64,000 nucleotides of DNA from Halotia wernerae (GCA_034931985.1 JAYGHB010000100.1:1-64000), one strand, 5' to 3'. Positions 51,118-60,831 are shown, counted from the stretch's first letter. Made by a program: numbers and translations. Notes: a model not told the origin generated them from the sequence alone.

Positions 51118-51273
51118 AGTCCATTTTTGAATTTAAATTTTGTAGCATCAAAAGCCTTACTTTCTTTGTGCCTTCGTATGTTTATGTTTTATTAACCACG
51201 AAGACAAGGGCAGCTGCGTGGGCGGGTTTCCCGACTTGAGCGGGACTGCCCGCACTAAGACACGGAGAATTAT

Positions 51274-52746
51274 TTAGCGTCCCCCGACGGTAATTGAATC
51301 TACTTTGATGTGGGGTTGACCGACTGTAGTGTAGATACTGCCACTTACAGAACCGCAAAATCCAGGTGCGAGTTCCAAATCTTGAGAACACATGGAAATT
51401 TTATTCATAATTTCCTTAGCTTCACCGATAAGGATGGCTCCTTTCAGCGGTTTAGTAATTTTGCCATTCTCAATTAAGTAAGCTTCATCCACGCCAAAGT
51501 TAAATTGACCAGTAGCGCCGACACTACCACCACCCATTTTTTTACAGTAAATACCTTTATCGATAGAGGTAAACAAATCTTCAGTTGTATGCTCGCCAGT
51601 AGCAATATAAGTATTACGCATCCGGCTAGCAGCGGCAAAAGTATAATTTTGGCGACGGCCACTTCCAGTTCTGGGATGTCCGGTACGCGAAGAACCTGCC
51701 CTATCTGCTAAAAAGTTTTTGAGAACGCCTTTTTCAATTAATAGAGTTCTTTGAGCAGGCATACCTTCGTCATCCATGTCAATTGTACCGAAGGCATTTT
51801 CAGCTCGTCCTTCATCCCACGCTGTCAGGCTTTCATGGGCAATTTTTTCACCTTTTTTATCGGCGAATGGTGTCGTGTTGCGTTCAATTTGAGTGGTTTC
51901 GAGCAAGTGTCCACAGGCTTCATGAAAAATGACTCCCCCAAAGTGATTAGCCATGATGATGGGGTAAGTGCCTGATTCTACATAATCTGCATAGAGCATT
52001 TTGCCAGCAGATTCAGCTATTTGCTCGGAAGCTTGTTGATAATCCCAGGTTCTCAGGAAGTTAGCATCGCTGGTATTGCCAGCACGTTCACCAATGGAGG
52101 CGCGATTAGCACCATCCGCACACAAAAGGTTAAATCCTACCGATTGGGTAAGACGGATGTCACGAGCAAAAGTGCCATCACTGGCGGCGACTAAAACTTC
52201 TTGCCAATCCCGAAAATAGCTAGCGCGGCGGGATTGGACGTGGCTAGCTTTTTGTTTGAGGTGAGCAGTACCATCAAGGAGAACTTCTCCCATTTCTCGG
52301 ATAGAACTACATAGAGGTAGCCAGCCATCTTTGCCTCGTTTAATAGCGTAATCTCTCAGTAATTCTAAATTAATTTCTGGTATAAAATTACTAGGTGCAG
52401 GTAAATGTAAACCTAAGATGGAAAGACCTTTTTCTAAGGCAGCTTTCAATCCCGAAAACGAAAGGTCATTTGTACTGACGTAGCAATCGGCTTTGCCACG
52501 AAAGACTCTAACTCCTGCACCTGTAGCTAGACTTGGTGAAATACTGGTGATAGCGTCTTCTTCTGCAAGACAACCAATATAGTTGCGACGCTCTAAGAAA
52601 AATTCGATAAAGTCAGCCCCAGCAGCGCGTCCGAGTCCCAAAAGGGTAGCCAAGGGGGCTTCCCAGGTTTCATCGAATCGTTCTGGTGTGGAGGAATATT
52701 GTAGGCTGGGAAGTTGGTTTGAGAGAAGTAGCGTACTTGTAAGCAT
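51274..52746 (-). CDS. tldD: TldD metalloprotease subunit
   Basis: A 490-residue TldD. The zinc-binding HEACGHLLE motif lies in GGVIFHEACGHLLET, with the third ligand region in the C-terminal CxxM-type section. GDTAHLKQKA-like basic region and the YTFAAASRMRNTYIATGEH segment are typical. TldD/TldE assemble as a heterodimer with an enclosed zinc site that degrades unfolded or leader peptides, for example in microcin and CcdA-toxin systems. ATG at 52746. The final GGR is near the tldE start after a small repeat-filled spacer. Confidence 0.95.
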   Translation of the reverse strand: MLTSTLLLSNQLPSLQYSSTPERFDETWEAPLATLLGLGRAAGADFIEFFLERRNYIGCLAEEDAITSISPSLATGAGVRVFRGKADCYVSTNDLSFSGLKAALEKGLSILGLHLPAPSNFIPEINLELLRDYAIKRGKDGWLPLCSSIREMGEVLLDGTAHLKQKASHVQSRRASYFRDWQEVLVAASDGTFARDIRLTQSVGFNLLCADGANRASIGERAGNTSDANFLRTWDYQQASEQIAESAGKMLYADYVESGTYPIIMANHFGGVIFHEACGHLLETTQIERNTTPFADKKGEKIAHESLTAWDEGRAENAFGTIDMDDEGMPAQRTLLIEKGVLKNFLADRAGSSRTGHPRTGSGRRQNYTFAAASRMRNTYIATGEHTTEDLFTSIDKGIYCKKMGGGSVGATGQFNFGVDEAYLIENGKITKPLKGAILIGEAKEIMNKISMCSQDLELAPGFCGSVSGSIYTTVGQPHIKVDSITVGGR

Positions 52747-53161
52747 GGATAGCCTCGTCTGCTGGCGTTATCAGAGATTTGACTGAAAAATCCTGGTTTG
52801 TTAAGTCTAACAAATCGGTGAAAGTCGCAATCGGCAGAGAGGCAGTAGGGGTTTCCTCACCTTCAAGTTGACTCGAAAAATTTCTTTTTTCTCTCTGATA
52901 TCTCTGTGTCTCTGCGGTTTAAAAGTAATTTATTTAACCACAGAGACGCATAGAAAAGTTGCGTGCGCGGGTTCCCAAGGCACTCCATTGGGCGGGTAAT
53001 GCCTGACTTGTACTCCTTTGGAGAAGCAAGCTACGCGTAGGTCTCCGAGAGGAGAAGGAAGTGCGGTAAATTGAGTTAATTTTTTTCACAAATTCAGCTT
53101 CTTGAAAAAACTGTCAAATCTTGCTTAACCTCGGCTTTAGTTATCTGTTTGAGGATTATAT
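52747..53161. other. Repeat-filled spacer between NatD-like permease and tldD
   Basis: 415 bases, no gene. GTCTCTGCGGTT (52908-52919) and AACCACAGAGAC (52936-52947) form an inverted repeat. It is followed by a G/C-rich small dispersed repeat (about 52966-53065) with GGGTTCCCAAGG and CTCCGAGAGGAG. The tldD promoter must lie close to its ATG. Confidence 0.5.
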
Positions 53162-54112
53162 TTATACTTTTTGAATAAACCGCCGTCCTAGCAAACCTTG
53201 GGGTCTAACTAACAGCATAATAAACAAAATTCCAAAGGCTACGGCATCTTTATAACCAGAATATTCACTAGGAACTAATGCCTCTACTAGTCCAATTAGT
53301 AATCCTCCCAGCACTGCACCGGGAATGCTACCTAAACCACCCAAGACAATCACTGCTAGACCTCGCAATCCAAAGCCAATACCAAAATATGGGCCAGCAA
53401 TGCTAACACTAGAGGCTACCAGTGTTCCTGCTAATCCTGCTAAGAAACTGCTGATAAAAAATGTCAGTACAATAAAGCGATCGCTATTAATTCCTAGTAA
53501 ACTGGCAGTAGTGGGATCTTCTGCGATCGCTTGAATTGCTTTACCATATTTAGTGCGAGTAATAAAATAGGTCAGAATTGACACGACTACCACAGACACG
53601 ACAAAAATCACCACTTGCACACTACGAATAGGTATTGGCTGTTCTGGACTACCAAAGTTAATCGCAGGTGGTAAATTGCCGTAAGTATTGGCTGGAAATG
53701 TGTAACTTTCTGCGCCTACAAAATATTGGATGACATTGACAATTACTACTGCTACCCCCAAGCTTGAAACAACAGTAAGCAAAGGGTCAGAACCTTGGCG
53801 ACGTAAAGGTTGAAAAGCAATACGTTCCATTGCTATGCCCACTAATCCTGCTAGGGTGCTACCTAAAATCAAGGCTACAGCAAATGGCAATTGTATGGGT
53901 AGTGTTGCATTAGCTAGCAAGCCATTAAATCCAAAAGTACCACCCATCAGTGCATAAGTAAAATATGCGCCTAGGGTAAAAATTGCCCCATGAGCTAAAT
54001 TAATAATGCCCAAAATAGAGTACACCAAAGTGTAACCCAAGGCAAAAATTGCATAAACGCTGCCGATGGATAACCCGTTTAACAATTGTTGTAAAAGTAG
54101 ACTGAAATCCAT
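53162..54112 (-). CDS. natD: Branched-chain/neutral amino acid ABC permease (LivH/NatD-like)
   Basis: A 316-residue inner-membrane permease of the LivH family with about eight hydrophobic segments. Diagnostic parts are LLNGLSIGSVYAIFALGYTLVYSILGIINLAHG at the start, the EAA-like loop near RTKYGKAIQAIAEDPTTASLLGI and the C-terminal RPQGLLGRR. It is 160 bases downstream of a matching binding-protein gene. Together with the LivF-type ATPase at 28432 these are parts of a Nat-type transporter; the second permease and ATPase are elsewhere. Confidence 0.9.
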   Translation of the reverse strand: MDFSLLLQQLLNGLSIGSVYAIFALGYTLVYSILGIINLAHGAIFTLGAYFTYALMGGTFGFNGLLANATLPIQLPFAVALILGSTLAGLVGIAMERIAFQPLRRQGSDPLLTVVSSLGVAVVIVNVIQYFVGAESYTFPANTYGNLPPAINFGSPEQPIPIRSVQVVIFVVSVVVVSILTYFITRTKYGKAIQAIAEDPTTASLLGINSDRFIVLTFFISSFLAGLAGTLVASSVSIAGPYFGIGFGLRGLAVIVLGGLGSIPGAVLGGLLIGLVEALVPSEYSGYKDAVAFGILFIMLLVRPQGLLGRRFIQKV

Positions 54113-54198
54113 GTAAGTGATTAGTGATTAGGGACTAGGGACTAGGGAGGAAGCGGGGGAGCAGGGGGAGATCAAGAAAATAATAAATAATCAATGCC

Positions 54199-54260
54199 CA
54201 ATGCCCCATGACGGCAGTTGCTCCACTTGGGAGAAGACCGCACTGCCTCCCCAATGCCCA
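54199..54260. repeat. Dispersed repeat, uninterrupted copy
   Basis: Inverted relative to 3267-3414. Here the sequence reads straight through the CAAG/TGGAG junction (as CTCCACTTGGGAG), whereas the copy near 3300 carries 80 extra bases at that point. Confidence 0.75.
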
Positions 54261-54272
54261 AAAACCTTTTAT

Positions 54273-55496
54273 CTATTTCAAAAATGTAAATTTACCCTTA
54301 CTTCCATCTTTATCCATTTTGATTTGAGCTACATAAAAATCTTTTTGCACCACTTCACCGATTGGAGTAAAAGCAATTTCACCCAGTGGTGTGTTGTATT
54401 TACCAGCTAATACTTGTGTGTTCAGTTGTGTCCGTAATTCTGGTAACTGTAATTTGTTGATTTTGCTCTTTTTATCTAAAGCTTGGAGAGCTTCAACATA
54501 TACTTGCACTGCGGTAAAAGTTTGGGCAGTAAATTGAGGTGGTTCTTTCTTATATTGGTTAGTATAAGCTTTGCGAAAGGCAACGTTAATGTCACCTGGA
54601 TGTTCTGGACTGTAAGCTTGAGCAATCAAAACTCCATCACAAGATGCTTTACAAACTGTTAATACATTTGAGGTATTAAGACCATTACCACCAATCATTA
54701 AGCCTTTATAACCTAATTCTCGCAGTTGTCGTACTAAGTTACCACCATCAGCAGCTAATCCAGAAATAATTACTAAATCTGGTTTGAGGTTAAGAGCATT
54801 AGTAGCTTGGCTTTGAAAATCGGTATCGCTGGTTTGAAATTTTTGTACGGTGACTAATTCTAGATTTTGATCCTTAACTGTTTTCTGGAAAATCTCACTT
54901 TCAGATTTGCTGTAAGCATCATTTTGGGCGTAAAAAACAGCAACTTTTTTAATGTTGGGATTCTGTTTAAGTGCAGCTTTGACTGAATTAGGAGCAACGA
55001 TGGAAACTGGTGCTGAGACACGAGCAATATAATCACCTATTTCAGGTATTCCCTTGGCGGTATTTGATGGGCCAATCACTGGTACTTTAGCGCGTTCGGC
55101 AACAGGGTCGGCACTAAAGGCTTGTTGTGACAAAGTGGGACCCACAATACCAACAACTTTATCTTTATTAATTAAAGTTTGAAAAGCGTTAATTGCTCCA
55201 GTTTCATCGCCACCAGTGTCTTGAAACACTAATTTAATGGGAGTACCGTTAATACCACCTTTGTCGTTAAAATATTTCTCAGCAATTTTTGCACCAGCAA
55301 CTTCTTCTTGACCAAGTAGAGCTACATTGCTAGTTTGGGCGACAGCAATACCAATAGGAATAGCGCTTGACGTTCCTGTTGTTTCTAGGGTGTTAGTTGT
55401 AGAATTTGTGCCAGTGTTAGCACCGCCACCACAGGCTGTCAGTAGCAAAGCACAAGTAGATAATAATGCTGTTGTGCAAGTAATAGGGTTTTTCAT
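54273..55496 (-). CDS. natB: Amino acid ABC transporter substrate-binding lipoprotein (NatB-like)
   Basis: A 407-residue periplasmic-binding protein of the Leu/Ile/Val type. A lipoprotein signal ends LLTACGGG. Mature motifs are IGIAVAQTSNVALLGQEEVAGA, LVFQDTGGDETGAINAFQTL, GIVGPTLSQQAFSADP and the YAQNDAYSKS hinge region. It precedes the permease gene on the same strand and should deliver neutral amino acids to it. The nat assignment rests on this pairing in a cyanobacterium and is inference at the gene-name level. Confidence 0.88.
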   Translation of the reverse strand: MKNPITCTTALLSTCALLLTACGGGANTGTNSTTNTLETTGTSSAIPIGIAVAQTSNVALLGQEEVAGAKIAEKYFNDKGGINGTPIKLVFQDTGGDETGAINAFQTLINKDKVVGIVGPTLSQQAFSADPVAERAKVPVIGPSNTAKGIPEIGDYIARVSAPVSIVAPNSVKAALKQNPNIKKVAVFYAQNDAYSKSESEIFQKTVKDQNLELVTVQKFQTSDTDFQSQATNALNLKPDLVIISGLAADGGNLVRQLRELGYKGLMIGGNGLNTSNVLTVCKASCDGVLIAQAYSPEHPGDINVAFRKAYTNQYKKEPPQFTAQTFTAVQVYVEALQALDKKSKINKLQLPELRTQLNTQVLAGKYNTPLGEIAFTPIGEVVQKDFYVAQIKMDKDGSKGKFTFLK

Positions 55497-55631
55497 CGGT
55501 GAATAATTATATAGATATTAGACAAAGTGCAAAAGTTAACATTATTAGTTAAAATCTGTAAACCTGATTAGGCTGAATACACTTTTGCAAGAATTTTATT
55601 AAATCATTTTTATCTGCCTCTTTCCTAGTCC

Positions 55632-56843
55632 CTAACTAAAGCGTTCCATAAAGCGGCGATCAATCCAGTCTTTCCAGCACCACACTAGTTTGTGAGGCGG
55701 TAAAGTAAAAGAGCCGCGTGTAGCGATCGCTTTTCCATCACCTGTACCAATTAAACTGAGATATTGTCGCTGTGGTATGTAGGGTTTGAGTGACTTACTT
55801 AGTAAGAACCGCTGCAAGTTCTCAAACAAGGGCTTACCTTGACGCACAGCAAACACCCCAGCTTTCGGATGAGGATGATTGATCATTGTGGCGATGTCAC
55901 CTGCTGCAAACACTTCTGGGTGCGTTTGAGATTGCAATGTATCTTCTACCAAAATAAAGCCTAGCTCATCAGTTCCTAATCCCGTTGTTTTTAACCATTG
56001 GGGTGCAGATGCTTGTGTCACACAAAAAACTTTCTGACATTCCACTGTCAAGCCAGATTCGCATTTTATCTGCAATCTTTCTTCATTTCCCCGATTTTTT
56101 GGTAAAGAAATATTAAGGGGTATTTGCTGCGGCGCAATTTGACAAACAGTTTCTCCCAAATACAAATTGATACCACGCTGAGTTAAAACTTGCTTTACTA
56201 AACGCTGCACTGAGTAATGATAATGAGGTAACAGTTTTTCATGACGTTGGAATAAATGAATTGCTAGATTTTTGATTGGTTGCTGATATTCACGCAAAAT
56301 CTGATGCAAATGAGCTTGCATCGACAGCGCCAATTCCACACCACCAGCGCCACCACCCACAATGCCAATGCTCATCGGTTCTTGGGGATTTTGTGTTACT
56401 TTTTTTATTAGCTGATACCAATGTTCTAAAAGTTGTGGTATTGGTTTAGCTGCGATCGCATATTCTGCTGCACCTGATACAGATATTGTGGCTGGAGTAC
56501 TGCCAATATCAATGGACAGCACATCAAAATCTACGGCAGAACGGTTAGCACAAATCACTTTGTGGTTTTTTAAATCTAGATCAACCACTCGGTCAATGTA
56601 TAACTGTGCTTGAGCAAATTTTGCCAATCTTTGTAGGTCAATGTGGCATTCATCACGGCTATAAAATCCAGCAATATGTCCTGGTAGCATTCCAGAGTAG
56701 GGTGTATCTGGCGCTGGGGTAATTAACGTCAAACGAACTCCTGGCAACGGTTTTATACCAAACATTCTTAGCACAATGGCATGGCTGTGACCGCCACCAA
56801 TTAGCACCAAGTCTTTGAATATAGGCTGAGAGTTTTGCTGCAT
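55632..56843 (-). CDS. NDH-like flavoprotein of the SelD-associated family, lacking SelD
   Basis: A 403-residue pyridine-nucleotide-disulfide oxidoreductase. The N-terminus DLVLIGGGHSHAIVLRMFG, with its GGGHSHA variant of the FAD motif, marks the family normally fused to the N-terminus of selenide, water dikinase in cyanobacteria. VGGGAGGVELALSMQAH is the NADH site and VFAAGDIATM the C-terminal FAD site. The sequence stops after KDWIDRRFMERFS where the SelD part would start, and no SelD domain is found downstream. It could act as a type II NADH:quinone oxidoreductase-like enzyme. Confidence 0.85.
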   Translation of the reverse strand: MQQNSQPIFKDLVLIGGGHSHAIVLRMFGIKPLPGVRLTLITPAPDTPYSGMLPGHIAGFYSRDECHIDLQRLAKFAQAQLYIDRVVDLDLKNHKVICANRSAVDFDVLSIDIGSTPATISVSGAAEYAIAAKPIPQLLEHWYQLIKKVTQNPQEPMSIGIVGGGAGGVELALSMQAHLHQILREYQQPIKNLAIHLFQRHEKLLPHYHYSVQRLVKQVLTQRGINLYLGETVCQIAPQQIPLNISLPKNRGNEERLQIKCESGLTVECQKVFCVTQASAPQWLKTTGLGTDELGFILVEDTLQSQTHPEVFAAGDIATMINHPHPKAGVFAVRQGKPLFENLQRFLLSKSLKPYIPQRQYLSLIGTGDGKAIATRGSFTLPPHKLVWCWKDWIDRRFMERFS

Positions 56844-57067
56844 CTATAACAATAAAATAGTACGGTTATTCCTACCCCGTAATAATTATAACCTCTAGCT
56901 ATTTTAGCGTAACTAAAACAAACATCCGCTTTGATTTATTTCTACTGAATTAAGAGTAATATTTTCTATATTTTTGCACAAAAATAATCATTACATTTAC
57001 TAATGTACAACTTCATAAATGCGTAGACAATAGCAGACACCACTAAGTTTTTTTAAAAAAATTGCTT

Positions 57068-57829
57068 ATGTTGAAAGTAATGATTCATGCTTACTACTCA
57101 GCAAAAAGGCATTCAATCATCAATCAAATACCATTTATAAACATCATACCTCAGATAGTTTTTCACCAAGAAAAAGCATACAATATTTCAAATCGGGCAC
57201 TCCAAAAATGTTTAAGAGTAGCAATAGAACATTTGAACCATCCAACAATTGAAAATAGGCTGGTGGCAATCTATGATTTAGAAAAATTTGCCCATGATTA
57301 TCCCCACCATCATTGGAAAACCATAGAGATACTGACTAATTTTGTGCGAAATAATGCTCCTATTGTAATTCCAGAAGAGACTACAAGTCAGCCATCACTA
57401 ACAATTTGCACAGATATTCAAGTAGCTTTAACTGTTATTGGTAGGAGAGATATCCAAAAAGAATTAGAAAATGAACAAATTGATTTGAGCCATACTGACT
57501 TGAGAGGAGCAAACCTAAATCAAGCAAATCTAGAACTGACAAACTTTTATCAAGTTAATCTGTCTGGAGCAAATCTGTCTGGAGCAAATCTGTCTGGGGC
57601 AATTTTGAGTGCAGCAAATCTCGCAGGAGCAAACCTCTGTGGAGCAAATCTGTCTGGAGCAATTTTGAGTGCAGCAAATCTCGCAGGAGCAAACCTCTGT
57701 GGGGCAAATCTACACAAATCAAATCTATATTTAGCCAATTTGTGTGAAGCAATTCTTTATGAAACAAAACTAGATGGGGCTAATCTTCGAGAAGCTAAAT
57801 TTTCGATGACAGAATCCTATCAGCCCTAA
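57068..57829 (+). CDS. Pentapeptide-repeat protein, short paralogue
   Basis: A 253-residue protein. The N-terminal about 100 residues hold a helical domain (CLRVAIEHLNHPTIENRLVA, IYDLEKFAHDYPHHHWKTIE, ILTNFVRNNAPI) also found in the next gene. It ends VALTVIGRRDIQKE and leads into roughly 20 ANLxx pentapeptides, some in an exact 60-base duplication (SGAILSAANLAGANLCGANL twice). No membrane span, unlike its neighbour. ATG at 57068; the TTG at 57062 and ATG at 57080 are alternatives. Probably a duplicate of the downstream gene. Confidence 0.87.
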   Translation: MLKVMIHAYYSAKRHSIINQIPFINIIPQIVFHQEKAYNISNRALQKCLRVAIEHLNHPTIENRLVAIYDLEKFAHDYPHHHWKTIEILTNFVRNNAPIVIPEETTSQPSLTICTDIQVALTVIGRRDIQKELENEQIDLSHTDLRGANLNQANLELTNFYQVNLSGANLSGANLSGAILSAANLAGANLCGANLSGAILSAANLAGANLCGANLHKSNLYLANLCEAILYETKLDGANLREAKFSMTESYQP

Positions 57830-58187
57830 ACTAGTACAGCATGGCAAAAATAACCATCCAGTTAAAAAAGGTTAAAAAGCTTACTATACAAGCAATATTC
57901 CTTATCTTTTGCCGAATGGCACTAGCTATGTGTGACAATTAGCTACATTCAAACAGGGTAAGCTTTTATATTGCATCAGTAACTCAACGAAAATCAAGTA
58001 TATGGAACGCGGGCAAGATACCCGCACTACAATAATTTTACGTTTTAGTCTTATACAATTTAGCTGCACATCAGCTTACCCTATCCTCAAAAAATGCCTC
58101 ATTGACTAATGCTTGGGGTACATATTCAAATTTTCTAGCTAAATGATATACTGATTCTTTAAAACCTCTAAGTAATAATTCTGTGTC
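57830..58187. other. Spacer between the two pentapeptide genes
   Basis: About 360 bases without a gene. AGGGTAAGCT (57956-57965) and AGCTTACCCT (58073-58082) are perfect inverted 10-mers enclosing about 107 bases, possibly a small repeat element. Inside is a GCGGGCAAGATACCCGC hairpin (58009-58025) of a type common in Nostocales. Confidence 0.45.
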
Positions 58188-58205
58188 GTGAGGAATATTA
58201 CTGCT

Positions 58206-59669
58206 ATGTCTGCTAATAAGACAGACACACTCCTACGTTGGTTGATAGCTATAACAGTCGTATTTGCTCTCGCACTAACTTTAATTGTTTTTGGATCATC
58301 CGATATCAAAGGATTATCAATTCCGCAACAAATGCAATTAAGAAATCAAGCATTAACAGCCACTGCCGTAGTTTTTTTGGGATTGGCTGTAATGACTAAT
58401 GCTTATTATGCAGCCAAACGTGCGGAGGCTATGCAGAAAAATGCGATCGCGGCTGAAAAAAATATTGAAATTAGCATCGCCAACACTAAACTAACTCAAG
58501 ACAGGCTGGTTACAGAACGCTTTATGGCGGCAATTACCCAGTTGGGACATGAAAGAATTGAAACGCGGACAGGTGCAATTTATGTTTTAGAAAGAATCGC
58601 CCAAGATTTTCCCCAAGAACACTGGACAATCATGGAAATTCTCGCCGCTTTTGTACGAGAAAATACTCCTATCCGTGAAGATGAGCCAGCAAGTGGGGAA
58701 GAATTACGGTCGATACACTTGAGTAGACACAGAAACAGAGAACGTCAGACAGAACCAAAAATCCAGGAAGCATCCCCAAAAATTCGCCGTGATGTGCAAG
58801 CAGCTCTGACTGTCATCGGACGGCGCAATTTCCAGCAAGAACAAGACAATCAGAAACTAGACTTACGCCATACTGACATTAGACAAGCAGACTTACTAGG
58901 AGCCAACCTACAACGGGCAGATTTGCGTGGTGCTGACCTTTGCGGGGCAAACCTGCGTAGCGCCGACCTTTGCGGGGCTGACCTTGAAGGCGCTAAACTC
59001 ACTGAGTCTATTCTTTATGAAGCCAGATTGCTAAAAGCAAACCTACGAGGAGCTAACCTTTGTTGGGCAAATCTCAATCGAGCCAACCTTTGTTGGGCAA
59101 ACCTGCGGGGAGCCAACCTTTTAGGAGCAAGTCTGCGTGCAGCTAATTTGCAAGAAGCCAACCTCTATAAAGCCAACTTGCAACAAGCAACCTTAAAAGT
59201 TGCTAACCTTTCTGGAGCAAAGCTATTTTTAGCTAACTTACAAGGGGCAAAACTTGGTAAAGCTAACTTGCATCTTTCAGGACTGATTGGAGCCAACCTG
59301 TCTGGAGCCAATTTGAATGCTGCCAACCTGTCGGGAGCAAACTTGAATGCTGCTAAACTACATCACACAGAAGTATTTTTTGCCAACCTCACCGAGGCCA
59401 GCTTAACAGAAGCTGACTTGTATAAGGCAAATCTCATGGGAGCTAACTTAAATAAGACCATTCTCTATCAAGCCGATTTGTCTTGGGCTAACCTCATGGG
59501 AGCTAATTTCTTAGATGCTAATCTCTGTGATGTCAAATTGGAAGGGGCAGTTTTGACAGGCGCTAAAAATTTAGAATCACAACAGATTAGGATGGCACTC
59601 GGCGATTATCGTACAACTCGCCTGCCTGATTATGTCGAAGCACCAATACATTGGCGGCAATCTGGTTAA
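58206..59669 (+). CDS. Membrane-anchored pentapeptide-repeat protein
   Basis: A 487-residue protein. Two N-terminal membrane spans (WLIAITVVFALALTLIVFG and ALTATAVVFLGLAVMTNAYY) and a coiled linker lead to the shared helical domain (ERFMAAITQLGHERIETRTG, AIYVLERIAQDFPQEHWTIM, EILAAFVRENTPI). VQAALTVIGRRNFQQEQDNQ follows, then about 45 pentapeptides to residue 460. The GTG at 58188 with AGTAATAA upstream is an alternative start. The 'helical domain plus VIGRR plus pentapeptide' layout is a recurring cyanobacterial family of unknown function. Confidence 0.9.
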   Translation: MSANKTDTLLRWLIAITVVFALALTLIVFGSSDIKGLSIPQQMQLRNQALTATAVVFLGLAVMTNAYYAAKRAEAMQKNAIAAEKNIEISIANTKLTQDRLVTERFMAAITQLGHERIETRTGAIYVLERIAQDFPQEHWTIMEILAAFVRENTPIREDEPASGEELRSIHLSRHRNRERQTEPKIQEASPKIRRDVQAALTVIGRRNFQQEQDNQKLDLRHTDIRQADLLGANLQRADLRGADLCGANLRSADLCGADLEGAKLTESILYEARLLKANLRGANLCWANLNRANLCWANLRGANLLGASLRAANLQEANLYKANLQQATLKVANLSGAKLFLANLQGAKLGKANLHLSGLIGANLSGANLNAANLSGANLNAAKLHHTEVFFANLTEASLTEADLYKANLMGANLNKTILYQADLSWANLMGANFLDANLCDVKLEGAVLTGAKNLESQQIRMALGDYRTTRLPDYVEAPIHWRQSG

Positions 59670-59740
59670 TTTGCCCCAGTGTTTAGTTAGTTATTTGGGT
59701 GTATTCTACCGTTTTAACCGAAGTTTCCCTTTTTATCTCA

Positions 59741-59780
59741 CGCATACCGCTAAGGCGGAACCCGCAGGGTAGGCGCAAAG
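59741..59780. repeat. 40-bp small dispersed repeat
   Basis: Inverted match (39 of 40) to the repeat inside the hdr operon at 33698-33737. It is followed by GGGGGTTCTCCCCGTTGAGGAG and another GGCGCGCAAAGG segment (to about 59840), forming a composite repeat block upstream of the next small gene. Confidence 0.85.
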
Positions 59781-59945
59781 ACAAGCTACCTCTGTGCGGG
59801 GGTTCTCCCCGTTGAGGAGAGTGGCGCGCAAAGGAAGAAAGATGAAACCTGCTGTAATTTATGTCTGATTCTTCAAAACTCGACTAAAAGTGATGTTGTC
59901 AATTAAGTAAATCAAGCCAACTCACTCTATGAAGGAGCTTGGTAC

Positions 59946-60206
59946 GTGAGAAACAAAATGTCAAATTTAAAAACTTGGTTGAGTTTGAGTGCCATCACGT
60001 TCTTAATCTTAATCATTATTTTTTTAGGACTACCAGCACTCTTGTTATTACTGCGCGTCCCTTCATTTGCAATTGGTGAGGGTGCGTTGTGGATTTTACG
60101 CTGGAAAAACGAGGCAGATGGCTCTGGTATTAGTTTTAACCTACTACCTTTGCTAATTATTGCCCTTGTAGTTGGCTTGGCAAAAATACTTATGCGCAAT
60201 TCATGA
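59946..60206 (+). CDS. Small membrane protein of unknown function
   Basis: An 86-residue protein with two hydrophobic spans (WLSLSAITFLILIIIFLGLP and LLPLLIIALVVGLAKILM) around a short polar loop. No family recognised. The GTG at 59946 is chosen because GAAGGAG lies eight bases upstream; an ATG at 59958 would be too far from it. Followed by a repeat and a strong terminator, so it is a single-gene unit. Confidence 0.75.
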   Translation: MRNKMSNLKTWLSLSAITFLILIIIFLGLPALLLLLRVPSFAIGEGALWILRWKNEADGSGISFNLLPLLIIALVVGLAKILMRNS

Positions 60207-60237
60207 GACAGTGCGTTGGGGAGACAGCGCCGTGGTG

Positions 60238-60266
60238 TTAGCGTAGCGTAAAGCCTGCGGCATAGC
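60238..60266. repeat. 29-bp small dispersed repeat
   Basis: Inverted 28-of-29 match to 4883-4911. It sits in a G/C-rich block (60212-60300) with GGAGACGCTACGCGAACAC, which also has a counterpart near 4850. Confidence 0.8.
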
Positions 60267-60303
60267 AACTCTTGGAGACGCTACGCGAACACTGCCATCC
60301 CGT

Positions 60304-60331
60304 CACTTACCGCGAAGCGGTAAGTGAGAGG
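60304..60331 (+). terminator. Strong intrinsic terminator
   Basis: CACTTACCGC (60304-60313), loop GAA, GCGGTAAGTG (60317-60326), a perfect 10-bp stem, followed by AGAGGCTTTTT. Placed after the small membrane protein gene. Confidence 0.8.
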
Positions 60332-60375
60332 CTTTTTGCTGTTTTAGCTAAAGTCCTCACTACAATTACATATTT

Positions 60376-60831
60376 CTAACAAGGCATCAAGGCATCTAAT
60401 CTCCCCAAAACTGCCATATCTTCTGCATCTAACTCTACAGGAATACCACTGCGAATTAATTCCGAAAAGTCTTCATTAGGAACCATCACAGTTAACGTAT
60501 ATAAGCGAGTAGCACCTATATTTTTAATTAAATGAGTTCCTGTCGGTGGTACTAATAAACTATCTCCTGTTTGGATGCGGACATTCTTACCGTCACAAAT
60601 TGCTACCCCTTCCCCCTTGAGAACAAAAAACATTTCTACCGCCCACTGATGACGATTTGGCGGTGTTTGTCCACCAACATCAAAAATTTCTATGCAACAA
60701 GTTAAAGAAGTATTAGCATTTGCTGTATCGAAAATAATTGCTAGCCGATTAGAGTCGTGGGGACTGATGCGGTATACTTGATAATCTTTGGGAGATTTGA
60801 TAATAGGAATTACACAACGAGTAGCGTGCAT
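60376..60831 (-). CDS. Cupin-domain protein
   Basis: A 151-residue single-domain cupin. The barrel motifs are visible as RHQWAVEMFFVLKGEGVAICDG (motif 1, with His/Glu ligands partly replaced) and DSLLVPPTGTHLIKNIG (motif 2). Function cannot be fixed. Its ATG directly follows the TAA of the cysteine hydrolase gene, so the two are translated from one message. It may be an accessory isomerase or sensor in the same catabolic step. Confidence 0.87.
   Translation of the reverse strand: MHATRCVIPIIKSPKDYQVYRISPHDSNRLAIIFDTANANTSLTCCIEIFDVGGQTPPNRHQWAVEMFFVLKGEGVAICDGKNVRIQTGDSLLVPPTGTHLIKNIGATRLYTLTVMVPNEDFSELIRSGIPVELDAEDMAVLGRLDALMPC

Noticed and set aside
57550..57767. Minus-strand frames inside the pentapeptide genes
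   Set aside because: They are antisense shadows of regular ANL repeats, giving an artificial RFAPDRFAP pattern.
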